64,000 nt of DNA from Proteles cristata cristata (GCA_017311185.1 JAESUZ010001065.1:124001-188000), one strand, 5' to 3'. Shown: positions 12,276-25,127, counted from the first letter of the stretch. Numbers and translations are program-made. Notes: generated from the sequence alone by a model not told the origin.

Positions 12276-12443
12276 TTTTTAAAGAGTTTTTAATGTTTAT
12301 TTATTAGAGAGAGTGGGGGAGGAGCAGAGAGAGGGACAGAGGATCAAAGCGGAAAGCCTCATGGGGGGCTCAAACCCACGAACTGCAAGACCGTGACCTG
12401 CTCTGAAGTCGGACGTATCAGCGGCTGAGCCCCCGGGCGCCCT
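12276..12443 (-). mobile_element. Felid CAN-SINE (antisense) with target duplication
   Basis: Antisense SINE from TTTTTTAAAGAGTTTTTAAT to GAGCCCCCGGGCGCCCT. Flanked by GGCACCAAGTAT and GGCACCAAGCAT. Confidence 0.9.
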
Positions 12444-12456
12444 GGCACCAAGCATC

Positions 12457-14169
12457 TCAAGGCCACAGCTAGTATTTTGCGGTGGTCTCAGGGCTTGGGT
12501 CCAAGAGGCTGTCCTGGGGCTGATGTCCATCAGGTGCACACCTCCGTCTCCCATCTGCGAAATGGGGTGACGCCACCTTGTTGGGAAGGGAAGGGCCTGG
12601 CCCATCGTCTGGCAAGGCAGGGTACCACCAGCGCTGCCATCCCACAACTACCTGACCTGGCACCTCGTCTGGATCCCGGCTGGCCTCCCCTCCACCCCCA
12701 CCCCGGCGTCCTAGCCGTGAGGAGCAGCGAGGTGTCCGGAAGGCCTGCATCGCCTCCTGTGAGCGCCTCGCACCCTTTGCCACTGAGCCCGGATGTGGGT
12801 GGAGGCAGGGGCCGTGTGGACAGCCCCCACATCTGGGCTGACTGCGCCAGGGGCTCCCCTGGGAGCCCCGTCCCTACTGACTGCCTCACTTTCATCTGTT
12901 TATCTTCCTGGTGCACCTGGGGAGGCTCTCAGTTCCCAGGGTGCCCCCGGGGGAGGCGGCTAATCGGCCCTGAGCCCCGGGCTCCCCGTAGTCCCTGTGG
13001 ATCCGCACAAGGAAGCCCTTTGTCAGGGATGGGGGGCGATCAAGGGGGCGGCTGGGGTCCTCCCTCCTGACGTTCCCCCCTCCCCCATGTGCCCAGAAGC
13101 CCCCGCCTGCTGGGAGCCCGCAGCCTTCAGAACCACATCTGCCTGGTCCCTCTCCCGCTTCCTTCTGGCCCGGAGACCCGGAGGCGTCCCCGAATCAGGA
13201 GCAGGTCCTTGCGGGACTGTTCCACCATTTCACGGGGCATCTGCCACATAGGGCTTGTGCTAGACTCGGTGGACAGCCAGGCCTGGTGATAAAAACTGAG
13301 AAGCGAGTCTGGTTCTGTGGGGGGTTCTGGTTCTGTATGGGCTGAGATGGGGGATGGAGAGCACAGAAGGGCCACTGACCCCCCACCCCAGGGGACAGGA
13401 CAGCCTCCTGGGGAAGACGGCTCCTGGGCTGTGCCCATGGGACCAGCAGTGCCCACCGGGCATTGGGTGCGTGGGGTGGGTCACGCCACACTGAGCAAAC
13501 AGCATGTGTGCAAGCAGAGAAGCTTCTGGAAAGTGTGAGCGGTTCAGAGGGTGAGCCCCGAGCACACAGGTGCTGGGCGGGAGCCCGAGGGAAGGGCAGC
13601 CGTGTGCCGGCGAGGGCTCACCAGGGTGCGCACACTTGTGTACACCTGTTTACGCCCCATTCCACTGACGGAAAGGGAGCGTAGCGTGCCGTTTGCAAAT
13701 GATACTAAAATAGTACCCTTTACTGCAAATTCCATAGAGACAGCGGGTTGACACAGAATGCTTTCGATGATGCTGCCTAACCCTGGTACTGGTTCCCGTT
13801 TGATTCCGATTTGACAGTTTTTTGTGCTTTTCACGATGCAGCCGATACAAAGGACACACTGTTCAGTTCATCTGCATCCCTAATCCGTCCTCCCTGACTG
13901 TTCTCAAGTCTAAATATTCAGCAAGGAAGTCAGTACCTCCTGGATGCACAGTTTCCTCGTGTCCACGGCACTCACTGCCCGGTCGTGGACGGTCACAGCC
14001 GTCACCAAGGCAGCACGGAGCTCAGAGCAGGGGTGAGGTGTGCGGCCGGCCAAGCGTCAGCGTTCCCGCCGTCCGGGTCCAACAGACACAGACAACCATG
14101 GAACGCAGGCGAGAGTAACGCGTGATCAAACAATGGAAAGTGATGAATTTTGAGCATTCGTTATCTATA
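12457..14169. other. GC-rich intergenic DNA without recognisable gene
   Basis: Includes a possible MIR scrap near 12,540 (CCATCTGCGAAATGGGGTGA). Nothing else recognised. Confidence 0.35.
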
Positions 14170-14392
14170 TTTTAACACATTATTTATTTTTAATTCATTT
14201 TTTGAGAAATAGAGAGAAACAGAGCATGAGTGGGGGAGGGTCAGAGAGAGAGGGAGACACAGAATCTGAAGCAGCTCCAGGCCCTGAGCTGTCAGCACAG
14301 AGCCCGACGCGGGGCTCGAACCCACGAACCATGACATCATGACCTGCACCGAAGCAGGACACCCAACCGACCTAGCCCCCCAGTGTCCCTAA
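14170..14392 (-). mobile_element. Felid CAN-SINE (antisense)
   Basis: GA-rich tract, GGGGCTCGAACCCACGAACC, and CCAACCGACCTAGCCCCCCA. Confidence 0.92.
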
Positions 14393-14441
14393 TACATAAT
14401 TTATTTAACTGTGCATTTATATGGCTTATTAAAACCAGCAA

Positions 14442-14625
14442 CTGCTGGGCTCCCAATGGAGCCCATGATCTCTCCATTCGTGAGTTCGAGCCCCGCGTTG
14501 GGCTCTGTGCTGACAGCTCGGAGCCTGGAGCTGCTTCAGATTCTGTGTCTCCCTCTCTCTCTGCCCCTCCCCTACTTGTACTCTTTCTCTCTGTTTGTCA
14601 GAAACTAAATAAACATCTTTAAGAA
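14442..14625 (+). mobile_element. Felid CAN-SINE, 5'-altered
   Basis: The tRNA head is largely lost (GGGCTCCCAATGGAGCCCAT), then typical CGTGAGTTCGAGCCCCGCGT and CT/AATAAA 3' part. Lies about 50 bases from the antisense SINE before it, giving an inverted pair. Confidence 0.88.
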
Positions 14626-14639
14626 TTTATTAAAAGCTG

Positions 14640-17600
14640 GGGAAATTATTCTGGATTACCCAGGGGACCCAAAGGAGTTGCCAGGACCATTCAGTGTGGC
14701 AGAGGGCGGCAGGGGGCGGCTCAGAGTGATGAGAGCACGGAGCCTGGCCCACCGGCCTGCCGTGGAAGTGGAGGGTGGGCCCGAGCCAGGAAACGGGGTG
14801 GCCTCTGGAAGCTGGACGTCTCCCCCACCCAGCCTCCCGGAAGAGCCCGCCCTGCCCCCACCCCGATTCCACCCAGTGAGACTTGTGCCAGGCTTCTGGC
14901 CTCCAGAAGGGCGAGTTCGTGTGGTTTTAAACCACCACGCTTGTGGAAACGTGTTACACCTGCCGCGTTTCTGTCCCCTGTTCCCTGACGCCTGTGAGCG
15001 GCGGTCGGGGTGACCCGTGGGGCCCCGAGCCTCACTAAAGAGGCGAGGGGGCAGCGGGATCGATCACATCAGGTCTTTATGAGGATTAATCCGGATTATG
15101 AACGTGACGCTCTGCACGGATCACCTTGAACGGCGGCAAAAACGGGGCACAGCGCGGGTTGAGTCCGGCTTCTCTGGGGAGACTGGGCGCCCTTCCCCCA
15201 GGAACAGCGGTGGCTGGGAGCTGGCCCGCGACCGGGGACCATGGCTGCTGTGCATTGTTCCCAACAGCTGCAGCTGCAGAAAATGCCGAATTCCTGCCCG
15301 CGGCGCGGCCCCGGGCCAGCAAGGCCGCTGGCCGTTTTGTTTCCCTTTGTCCTTTAATGACTTGGGAGAAAGCCATCTTTGGGTGCTGTGTCCTTCAGAC
15401 AGATCAGCAGAGCAGAAAATGCCTCTTTTCTCGGGCACAGCTGGGCTGGGGAAGCAGGGCCCCAACCCCCCACCCCCCACCCCCCTCCGGAGCCCGAGGC
15501 TCGGGTCCCCAGCTGACCAGCTGCTCCGGCTGTGTCTCACCTGACGGCAGGTGCAGGGAGGCGGGGCACGGACGGGCGGACCCCGTTTCCACCAGAGCAC
15601 CTGCTGGGAGAAGGAAGGGTCCTGTCGTTCACTGTCGTCCTGGACCAGTCGGTGTTCCCTGAACCCTTCCAGGCGCAACGACTTTGGCCTTGAAGTCCAG
15701 GTGACTCACTGCCCGGGGAGCAGAGCAAGGGCACGAGGGGGAGCGGGGCGCCTTTGGGGAGCCAGGTTCCTGCCATCCCCCTGCTGCCCTGACCTGGCGG
15801 TGCCAGCTGCTGCCTCTCTTCCTCCATCAGCACCCCAGATGGGGCCCCCGGGGCGAGCGGGGGACAGGCTCGAGGCCCCGGTGTGAGGGGCCGGGGGAGG
15901 GGAAGGCCCAGAGAGGGTGAAGCTGCAGCATGTGCTTCCCAGGACAAGTCAGGCCCTGGCGGCCGAGGACGGGCCGCGCCGCCCGCGTGCTGGGCTGTGT
16001 GACGCTGAGGACGGGGTTTGAGGTGCACTCACGGGGTCCCATGCAGTGTCCGCAGTGTCCAAGATCACAGGGCCGCTCAAGGCCACTCATTTCCTCAGCC
16101 CTGCAGAGGGACAGGCGGTCAGCCACGGAGAAGGTGGTCACAGGCGGCAGGGGAGACGGAAACTGCCATTTCTCAGGGGGCCCTGTGTGCACGTGAGCTG
16201 CTGGGGAGAGAGTCCCGGCACTCGAGGGTTCTGGGTCAGATGGGCGGGGGGCAGAGGGGCCGTCAGTGGGGGGGGGGGTGATAAGCTGAAGCTTGTAGAA
16301 AAGTGCACGAAAGATGAGGCTCCCTCTGTAAGGGGGCCTGGGAACCCGAAGTACAGACCCCCTCCCCCCTCCCCCTCCCCCAGAGATACTGGTGCTTCCG
16401 GAAACTTGGGGAAGCCCTTCCGCCATCGCCCGTGCTCGGAGCACTCCCGTGCACACTCCAGCCGTTTTACAGGCTGGAAGGCTGGTACCTCGACTCCCGG
16501 ACTCAGGTGCAACCTGGCTGCCTCCTCCGGACTCCAGACCCAGACCCCGGACCCAGCAAAGTCTTCCGCCCACCTGCTCACCTCCCAGGGGCTGCCAGGG
16601 AAACCAAGTTCCCTGAGGTCCAAGTTCACAGTCCCCACGGAGCCTGTGACCACACTTCACAGTAGAAGGGTGCACCCACGCCCTGCGACTTTTCTCCAGG
16701 CCCTTCTCCTAGAGGCCTGACCCGTCCCAGCCCCCAGTGACCCGCAAAGGTCATTGACCCCTGGGAGCACCCAGCAGGCTGGCCCCGTCGGGCTCAGCCC
16801 CGGTGAGTCCAGCCTTCCGGGCACCCAGCCTCGCCCCTTCCTTATCTGCGCATTTGAGGCCACAGAACCTTCTGGACTCTGCTGGATGAGAAAAGCCACA
16901 GGAAGGAAGCTGTACAGTCTTTCTGAATTTTCTAAATATTCTAACATGGTTTTCAGAAAACACTCCTAATGCGACCAACCCCAGCTGAGCTCACACCGAC
17001 AGGGTGTGCACGCAGGGACCGGGGGCCTCTGAGTGGCCACTGGCCGTGACCCAGGGGCCTCTCCACCTCTGAGGACGGAGGCCTGAGGTCCGTCGGCCGC
17101 GGGGATGGGCGGTTCCTCCCACGGCATCTCTGTGCCCCACTCTTGTCAGGGTACAGGCTGAAGGACTTGACCTTGCACCTTCTACCCCTGCCTCTTAACA
17201 TAGATACGGCCCCACGGCCTGGAATCGCTCCTCCGAGGCCTTCCCTGAACTCGCGGATACGACAGGGGCGGGACCTATTCCTCACGTTCACAGATGCCCG
17301 TCAACAACACAGCTCCGAACTTGAGAGGTGGGTGGTCGGTGATTTGGGGGTGGTTTTCCACTGCAAATTCTGCAAGCTAGTCACGTTTTGTCTTACTCTT
17401 AGCTCCTCGGGGTTCTGTTTCTCTCTCTCTCCCTCTCGCTCTTTTTCCTTTAATCACAAGATCCACAGAAGTAAGACTGTAGTTAGCTGGTGAACTTCGC
17501 AATACTTGGGCTTCTGGGCAGCGGCGTGGTGAGAAAGGAAGCCCACACCTGGTGGCCGGGCCCCGGGGCAGGGGGCCCAGAGCGCCATGTGCAGACCCCG

Positions 17601-17699
17601 GCCGGCTCGTCAGCCACAGCGGAAGCCTGCAGGCCGGGACGCCGGTGGGGCACCGGGAGCTGCAGCTTCCTGGGGGTCCAAAGGCTATAAAATGAGGGC
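14640..17699. other. GC-rich intergenic DNA without recognisable gene
   Basis: Several long open frames occur because stops are rare in GC-rich DNA; none shows a domain, and splice-bounded conserved peptides were not recognised. A pure G run sits at about 16,268-16,278. Confidence 0.35.
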
Positions 17700-18254
17700 A
17701 GACACATACAGGAAGGTGAGAAACGCTGGTCCCTGCTGTGCTATAAACTGCACCCCAATGTTTACAGCAGCACTATCAACAATAGCCAAAGGATGGAAAG
17801 AGCCCAAATGTTTATTGACTGATGAAAAGGTACAGGAGATGTGGTATATATACACCATGCAGTATACTCAGCGATGGAAAAGAAGGAAACTTGCATTTGC
17901 AACAATGTGGACAGAACTAGGGGGTATTATGCTGAGCAAAATAAGTCCATCAGAGAAAGACAGATACCATATGATTTCACTCATATGTGGAATTTGAGAA
18001 ACTTAACATATGGCCATAGGGGAAGGGAAGGAAAAATAAGATAAAAACAGAGAGGGAGGCAAACCATAGGAGACTCTTAAATACAGAGAACAAACTGAGG
18101 GTTGCTGGAGGGGAGGTGGGGGGGCGGGCTAAATGCAGGGTGCACATTAAGGAGGGCGCTTGTCGGGATGAGCACTGGGTGTCGTGTGTAAGTGATGGAT
18201 CGCTGGGTTCTACTCGTGAAGCCAATACTACACTGTATGTTAGGCAACTGGAAA
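17700..18254 (+). mobile_element. LINE-1 3' end (relatively young carnivore type)
   Basis: Well-preserved L1 3' text: TTTACAGCAGCACTATCAAC, ATAGCCAAAGGATGGAAAGA, TATGATTTCACTCATATGTG, then a 3' UTR leading directly into the A-rich tail. Confidence 0.88.
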
Positions 18255-18390
18255 ATTGAAAAAAGAAGAAGAAGAAGGAGAAGGAGAAGAGAAAGGGAAA
18301 AGAAAAAAGAAAAGAAAAGAAGAGAAAAGAGAAAAGAAAAAAGAGAAAAGAAAAGAAAAGAAAAGAAAAGAAAAGAAAAGAAAAGAAAAG

Positions 18391-18426
<36 letters not shown>

Positions 18427-18438
18427 GAAAAGAAAAAT
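18255..18438 (+). repeat. (AAAAG)n microsatellite grown from the L1 tail
   Basis: About 180 bases of AAG/AAAAG units, most regular at 18,345-18,412. Placed exactly where the L1 poly(A) tail should be. Confidence 0.93.
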
Positions 18439-18459
18439 ACTGGCCCCAGAGGCTGAAGT

Positions 18460-20380
18460 TTTTCAATTGGATCAATTCTGCCTTGAACCAGACCCTTGGA
18501 TAAACATATTAAACCTCACGTCCGACCGAGGTCGTTTCTGCCTAGTGTGGAAATGCTCAGATCGCCATGGTTACCGGCGTGTTTATTTTGCTGAGCTGAA
18601 AGCAGCTTCTGCTACTCTAAAGAGAGTATTTATAAACACTTGGAGCGACGTGTAAAACACGAGGCGGCCGAAACGACCGAGGGAAGCTTCCCGGCTCCGG
18701 CCACAGGTTGCTCTCCCCCGGGCCAAGCCCCCCAGGCACCCCCATAGTCCAGCCCTGGGTTTGGGGTAGTCCGCCGGCTCTGGCCTCCCAGGGCCTCCTC
18801 CCTGGGGGCCTCTGTCTTTGCCGATTGTCATCTGCACCCTTCTGTTATAACAGATGAAACCTCTGTGTCCCGTGAGTCATTGTAAAGGTCCCTGAACCTG
18901 AAGATGGTCCTGAGGACCCTGGCACATCCCCCTCCCCGAAATGCCCCTGACCCGAGCCTCCACTGCAACAGGATTAAGAGGATTCCTGCCCTTTATGGGA
19001 GAGAGGGATCGGCCTGTCACCCCACTCCCCCCTGCAGGGCTGGGGAGGGCAGTGCCAGACCGGGCCTCCGTCTCCCCGAGCCCCCGTTCCCTGTGCAGAG
19101 TAGCCCCTGATGGGCACGGGTCCGCACTAGGGGCAGCAGCCAGGAAGCCCTGGGAGCCAGAGCGGGAGAGTGGGGGCGCCGGGGGACAGCGCACCTGGTC
19201 CCGAGGCGGCTCCTCCCGCCGGCCTCCAGGCGGCCCCTGCCCACCCGCGGGAGCCCACCCGGCCGCAGGTAAGGGAGGCTTCGGAGGAGAGGTCCCTGCT
19301 GTTCATGCCGTCGTCTCAGTCCGGGGGTGGGGGGGGGAGTGAGGGACGTCCTGGTGCGGGTGGGGCTGCCTGCCTGTCCTGAGCTGCCGGGGCCCTGAGG
19401 GGGCCGGATTACGTTAGCCTCAGCTCGGGCTGCGGGTGGGGGACCCACCCGTGGACATGGGTCCCTGGGGCCCCCCTGGCCAAGCTGGGGAGGAGCGTGA
19501 GGGAGGCCGGCTTTGAGCAAAGAGCTGACGGCTCTGAGTAAGACCCCTGGGCTCATGGGTGTCGGGCGAGTCGATTTTCCCCAGACGGAGGGCAGGACGG
19601 CCAGTCCACGGGGGTCTGAGGCCACACAGGCCACCACGGTGATGCGGTTTCCTGCGCGGTGTGAGCGTGGAGGTGCTCCTCCCACCGCCACCAGGGCTCC
19701 ATGGCCGCCCTCCTCCCGCCAGGCAGTGAGGGGTCTCAGGGCCTCCGACGGACCACTCGGGGGCCCTAGGGATTATTGTTTTGAGGTTCTGCCCCATAGT
19801 CTCAGCCCCTGTAGGTCATGCCAGGTGGGGAGTTCCCCCCTCTGCCCATCCCCACCCGGGGGCAGGCACTGGGCTCCCCGCTATGTGGTGTCTTTAATAT
19901 CCTCTGCTGCTGCCCTGGGGGTTCGAGTTGGAGTGTGAAGGTCAAGGTCATGGAGTGGCCAGGCCCGGGAAAGCTAAGAGGACCCCCTCCTAGCCAGAGT
20001 GACTGGCTCAGGGTTGGGACAGAACCCAAGATGTTTCAACCCAGACATAATCCCAGCCTCTTCAATCAACAGTTGGGGGCGACACTGTCTTTCTTCAGCC
20101 ACACGTGAATGAAGGAGTACCCAGTCCCAATTACTCCTCACAGCTATTGGGAGACTATGAGGGAGCTGTTGGCTGAAGCTGAAAGGTCTCTCATGGAAGG
20201 AGAGCAAAAAAGATGAACCAAATCCAGGTCCCTGCGAGCTGCAGGAGCGAGCCTCGCCTGAAGCCCACCCACCCTTCCTTGGACTTTCGGTTTGCAAAAG
20301 ACCATGAATTGTCTTTATCAGAAAGCCTGTTGGAGTTAATGTTTCCAGCACGTGGAGCCCAAGGTCCCTGACCAACGCTA
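18460..20380. other. Intergenic DNA, GC-rich 18.6-19.8 kb, no gene recognised
   Basis: CpG-containing, open in several frames, no recognised domain. A regulatory role is possible but nothing in the sequence proves it. Confidence 0.35.
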
Positions 20381-20384
20381 GCGC

Positions 20385-20475
20385 CATCCCCACTTCACAG
20401 GTAAAAAAACTGAGGTTCAGAGAAATCAGGTGGCATGCCTCACGTGGGACAGCCAGTGTCCGTCACCTCAACAGC
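20385..20475 (-). mobile_element. MIR fragment
   Basis: CTTCACAGGTAAAAAAACTG AGGTTCAGAGAAATCAGGTG matches the reverse of the MIR core (CTCAGTTTCCTCATCTGTAA type). Confidence 0.65.
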
Positions 20476-21619
20476 ACCCTGACTCCCACAGTTACGTGCT
20501 ACCTTGTGGGGTGCAAACTCTAGGTAGCCTCTGGGTTGAAGAACTTCCCAAGAAGTCCCTGGCAACCATTTCTTTCCATCCGAGTCACTCTGGTGTCCGG
20601 GTTCTGGCAGAGTGAGAATCTGCAGCCCCCGGTGCTGGGAATGACCCGTCCCCACCCAGCCGAGACTCAGCATCCCAAGTCGGGGGCCAGCCTGGGGCAC
20701 CCCGGTTCTCCTCCATGCCCCGCACACCCCAGCCCTGCCTGACCATAATCTCCCCAACACCCGAATGGAAAGTCGCCCAAGCTACGTTCAGGCCAGAAGC
20801 ACCTCCACTCTGCAGCGCAAAGGCTTTCCTCCTCCACTTGGGCCAGATCTCCGGCTTTGCTGGGGCCCCGGGGACCTACGGGAAGCGGCCACCACGGTCC
20901 CCACCGGGAGTCTCCACCCCGGGAAGCCGGGACCACTGGCTCCTTCCCTGGGGGCTCCCTTGCACAGAGAGACTGCTTCCTGGTGTGGCTGGCCTTTCCC
21001 TCCCGGACGCGGAGAGAGAGAGGAGAGGGGGTGTCCCCTCCCTCGGGGGGTGCTGGTGGGGAGCCTTGGCCACACGGGGCAAGCGTCAGCGCACGGAAAT
21101 AACTGTTCTGGAGACCCATCCATCCTGAAAGACCCGCGTCATTTCCCGAGGTGTTTCCGAGACCCCCCCCTCCCCGGCCCCACCCCAGCAGACTCATGTC
21201 CTAGGACCCCGCAGCCTGCAGAGCGATTTCAGATTCCCCTTTGTCTGCAGCCAAAAGGCTCAAATCAGGCGGAAAAAAAGAATAATTAGGGCTCTGGTTG
21301 CAGAAGGAAGAGAGGAACCTCCGCCCTGGTCTGCAGCGCCATCTAGTGGCAGGTGTGAGGCGGTGCCGGCCGGGAGCTCACCTCCACCTGACCCTTCAGC
21401 GCAGAGGGGGAGTCACAGCCTGGAATCCCGCGCTGGGAAGGACTTGGGGCTGCAGGTGGTGTCTGAGTGTGAGAACTGCAAGGGACCCAGAACCTCAGCC
21501 AGTCGAAGCCATCACCTTGCAGAGCCCCTGACTGCTGTCTCCACGTCTCAGAGGGACTCTGAGTTCTGAGGTCCTCGGAGGCTCCCACGCCTCACCAGTA
21601 AACCAACTAAGTCTTCTCC

Positions 21620-21790
21620 GCAGCAGCAGGAAGAGCCTGAACTAGGAGGGAGACGATCTGGGTTTCCATCGTAAGCTGCTTAGAGCAGTAATTTAAACTT
21701 TTAGCCTCAGTTTGCTTATCTGTAAAATGGGATCAGTGACGTGTAACTCGTAGGGTTGTTGCAACAACTAGATGAACAAGGGGAGAGTTC
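21620..21790 (+). mobile_element. MIR fragment
   Basis: GCCTCAGTTTGCTTATCTGT then AAAATGGGATCAGTGACGTG and TAGGGTTGTTGCAACAACTA follow the MIR consensus order. Confidence 0.8.
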
Positions 21791-21854
21791 ATGGTCATGT
21801 TCACGGTCCTGCAGCAGGAGCAGAGCAGGAGCGGGGACCTTTCAAGCAGACAGG

Positions 21855-21965
21855 CTTGGGTCTAATGCCAGCTCCGCCGCTTCCTAGCTGTCTGATGTTG
21901 GGAGCATCACACAATGTCTCCATTTCCTCAGCCATCAAGTAAGAATAGGCATGTGGGAGGCTTGT
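21855..21965 (+). mobile_element. MIR fragment
   Basis: CCAGCTCCGCCGCTTCCTAG CTGTCTGATG then CTCCATTTCCTCAGCCATCA, MIR core order. Confidence 0.7.
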
Positions 21966-22504
21966 GAGCCACACATCATGGGTCTTGAAGCCTGGATTTA
22001 CTGAGACGTTTACTGCCCCTTTTCAAGAAAAGTGAGTGACAGGTACCGAGCCAATATGGGAACAAATGGATGCAGACACATTCCTGGTGTCCCCAGAATG
22101 CCTGGCACAGCACCCTGCCCTCAGTGATGCCCAGTAAGCATGGCATGCGACTGAACCAAACAGAGCAGCCAGCACTGTCATAGTTCAATGTCACATGCAA
22201 TTTATTCTACTTGCTCAAAATCAGTTTAGCCGCATGTATTACATATTGTAAGTCTTTATTGACTCTCGAGATCATCTACTAAATCAAAACACTGACATTC
22301 TCCAAATATTAACGGAAGTTAGTTACATTCAACAAAATTAATCTCATGAATTAATGACTATGGCCATATTATAACTCTAAGTTCATCGAGGAAGAACACT
22401 ATACTTTCAGGTGTTAGCTGTCAAATACAGTTCGATTTGTTTCAAATAAAGTAAAAACAAAAGCACTCTCTGTCAGTATGATGTAATGGAGAACATTGTA
22501 AAAT

Positions 22505-22670
22505 AAAAACTTAGATTCTACACCCAGTTCCTTATTAATTCATTTTGTGACCTTATGTAAATGACTCACCCATCTCTTCTCTGCTTTCCCATTATGTAAT
22601 GGATAAATAGTACCTCTCCTGGGGTAAAATTATATATTTGAATGGCTGTGAAAATACTCGGAAAAATATA
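22505..22670 (+). mobile_element. Diverged MIR-like fragment in AT-rich pocket
   Basis: CACCCAGTTCCTTATTAATT...TGACCTTATGTAAATGACTC...TTATGTAATGGATAAATAGT follows MIR spacing loosely. Confidence 0.5.
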
Positions 22671-22678
22671 AAATAATG

Positions 22679-22680
22679 AG

Positions 22681-22712
<32 letters not shown>

Positions 22713-22713
22713 G
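22679..22713 (+). repeat. (TA)n microsatellite
   Basis: About 35 bases of alternating T and A with one CA interruption, within a locally AT-rich stretch (22.2-22.95 kb). Confidence 0.85.
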
Positions 22714-22959
22714 TTATTTCTACTTATAAAGATTTTCATGTTAATGGAGTGTCTTTTGAGTCACTGTTGTGTAAATGAAAACAATATCCTGGAATGCAGA
22801 AGAAAAGTTAAAGAGCATATGTGTCCGCTGGAAATAACATTAGCAATATATTTATGACTGACCTATTATTAAAAGAACTTCAAGTGCACTGTCAAATATC
22901 TTTGAAAGTGTGAAATATATATTTGACAGAGTGTTGGATAAATGATGAATGAAAGGAAA

Positions 22960-23053
22960 GATGGAGGGATAGGTAGACAGGTGGCTGAATGGATGGGTGG
23001 ATGGGTGGGTGGGTGGATGGATGGATGGATGGATGGATGGATAGATGGGTGGC
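22960..23053 (+). repeat. (GGAT)n tetranucleotide repeat
   Basis: GGATGGGTGGATGGGTGGGT then perfect GGATGGATGGATGGATGGAT, preceded by GATAAATGATGAATGAAAGG. Confidence 0.9.
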
Positions 23054-23059
23054 AGGTGA

Positions 23060-24930
23060 CGGATGTCAGCGGTGAGCAAAACCAGAAAGAGCCAGTTAAG
23101 ATGGCAGAGTCTGGGGGCTCTGGGGCTGTGGAGGTGATCTGTGAGAAGGCAGCGCTACATTTATGCTTGGTTTGAAGGCCCCCGTGCCTGGGGCTCTGGG
23201 AGTCCCCCTCACCCCACCTCCTGCCCCAAAAGCCCTTCCCCCCCCTAGTGGGCATTGCTTATCTGGGACATACACAGACGATGAGTCTCCTGGGTCAGTC
23301 AGAGGCCGTGTTTTCACCACCTCTGGGACTCATTCAAGCTCTGGTCTGGGACAGAGCAGGCTTCTGTTGATGCTTGATGGGTTAAGAACTGAGGTTGATT
23401 CACAGCCACCTGCATGGAGAAGGTGGCCAGGGTCAGTGTGCACGCCGGAAAGGAGAGGTTCTGCAGGAATGTCCCCAGGGCGTGGGTCGTGTAGGGCTAT
23501 CCTCACCCCCGGGACAGGACTTCTACGCTTACTAGATGGTGAGACATTGTGCCCAAATAAAATGGTGGTGGCTCCCAAAGGCACAGAGGAATAGGAACCA
23601 TGGCGGCTGTGGACTGGGGTCCAGTGAGTGAGAGTCAGTACGCAGGTGCGTCAGCACGTAGGTGCGCCTGGCCCAGACCCCTGAGCCCGACGTCCACAGC
23701 CTCGGGGCCTCTGGGCCATCGTGCTGTCTGCGGAGAACACATTGAGACCCGGGGCCGCAGAGACGGCTGCACCCAGTGCCGACCTGGTGGGGATGGTTTG
23801 TTAGATGTTTTTCAAAGAGCAGATATTTGCAGGAACTCGAGAACCAGGTATAGATGCCTTTCACTTTGGAAACGGAAGCCGCGGGAGAAGGAAAGAAGAG
23901 CGGCCCATCTCCCCTCCGGTATCTTAATTTTAAGGGGGGCAGACATCCGGGGTGATCTCAGCACCCGCAAACCAGATTTCCTCAGGAATTTAGCAGGACA
24001 AGCACTGGAGTCATTGTTGGGATTCACATGATGAGTAGTCACTAAAATTCACTGAAATTCCCTTGTAACTCTATCCAGGGAGGTGACTGGCCTCGTGCGC
24101 TGGCCCTGGTCTGACTTTGCCCATCGGTCAGGGTCCCAAGAACTTAGGTACCGTGTGCATAAGCTATCGGGTGTCCTGGAGCAAAGGGGTGTGTCTGCAA
24201 AGCCCCTACAGCTTCTCTAATGAGGATGGAGCCACGTGGAAGGGACATCGTCCTGGGGAGAAGCGTGCTAATCTGGCCTCTGCCGTGTGACTCAGGAGAT
24301 TCACTTGAGCTCTCTGGGCCCGATTTCCTCATTTCGAGGACGGAGCTCCTATCAACCACAGTTTGCTGGGTTAGTTCAAACTCCTGTTATCTCAAGAGAC
24401 TAAGGAGCTGAACATGGGGAAGGCGGCCTTGGCTGGGGAAGACCCTGAGGATACAGAGGCATGTGTACATGACAGTGTCCCTGGCAGGGGACGGGATGCC
24501 ATGTGCCGGTAGGTAGAAGGGTCTCCATGACTCACACTTTGTGGGCCCAAAACCAGAGACTCGGAGGCACCGCGCTAAGGAGTCTTATTTATAATTGGAG
24601 TGTAGTTGAACCTGAACTTCCTGCCAGTCACTCCCACGCTGGGGCCCTCAGGGTGGCAGAGAACCCTGACCAGTGGGAGCAGCACCTGCGTCCCCAGGGG
24701 CTTCAGGGCCCCAGGAGGGTCCTTCTTTCTGACCACAATGCTGCTCCTTCCACTGCTGGGCACCTGCAGCCCCATGGAGAGAATTGCACATTTCTTAGAT
24801 AATTGCTAAAACAGAACTTCTCCGGGTCTCCCGTGAAAGGAAAAGCCAGGGGGCCTCATTCTAAACACCTGCCAGCCACGTGCACACTAGTCTAAGGAAG
24901 ACCAGCCAATCCTGTGCACGCTAGTCTAAG
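23060..24930. other. Intergenic DNA without recognisable gene
   Basis: A weak MIR trace at about 24,260-24,345 and a small direct repeat at 24,878-24,930. No coding exon recognised. Confidence 0.35.
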
Positions 24931-24934
24931 TCAC

Positions 24935-25127
24935 TGTAGCTCAGCAGCTAAAAGAATGGACCCTGGACCCGAATCCCAGCTCTGTCCCTGCCGAGTCACA
25001 TTCCCAGGACACTCCTTCGCCTGCCTGCGCCAGGTCCCCGTCTGTAAAAGTGGTAAGAACACAGCCTCACGCCGTTTCTGGGAACCTGAGTGAGTTACGT
25101 GCTTACGGCGTTTAGAAAGGGCTCTGA
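24935..25127 (+). mobile_element. MIR, nearly full length
   Basis: GTAGCTCAGCAGCTAAAAGA, CCCGAATCCCAGCTCTGTCC, CCCGTCTGTAAAAGTGG and a 3' part AAAGGGCTCTGA keep the MIR order. Confidence 0.75.

Noticed and set aside
15827..16675. 282-codon minus frame
   Set aside because: Overlaps equally open frames on the other strand; no recognisable protein.
18192..18503. Lys/Glu/Arg-rich 103-codon frame
   Set aside because: It is the AAAAG microsatellite read as codons.
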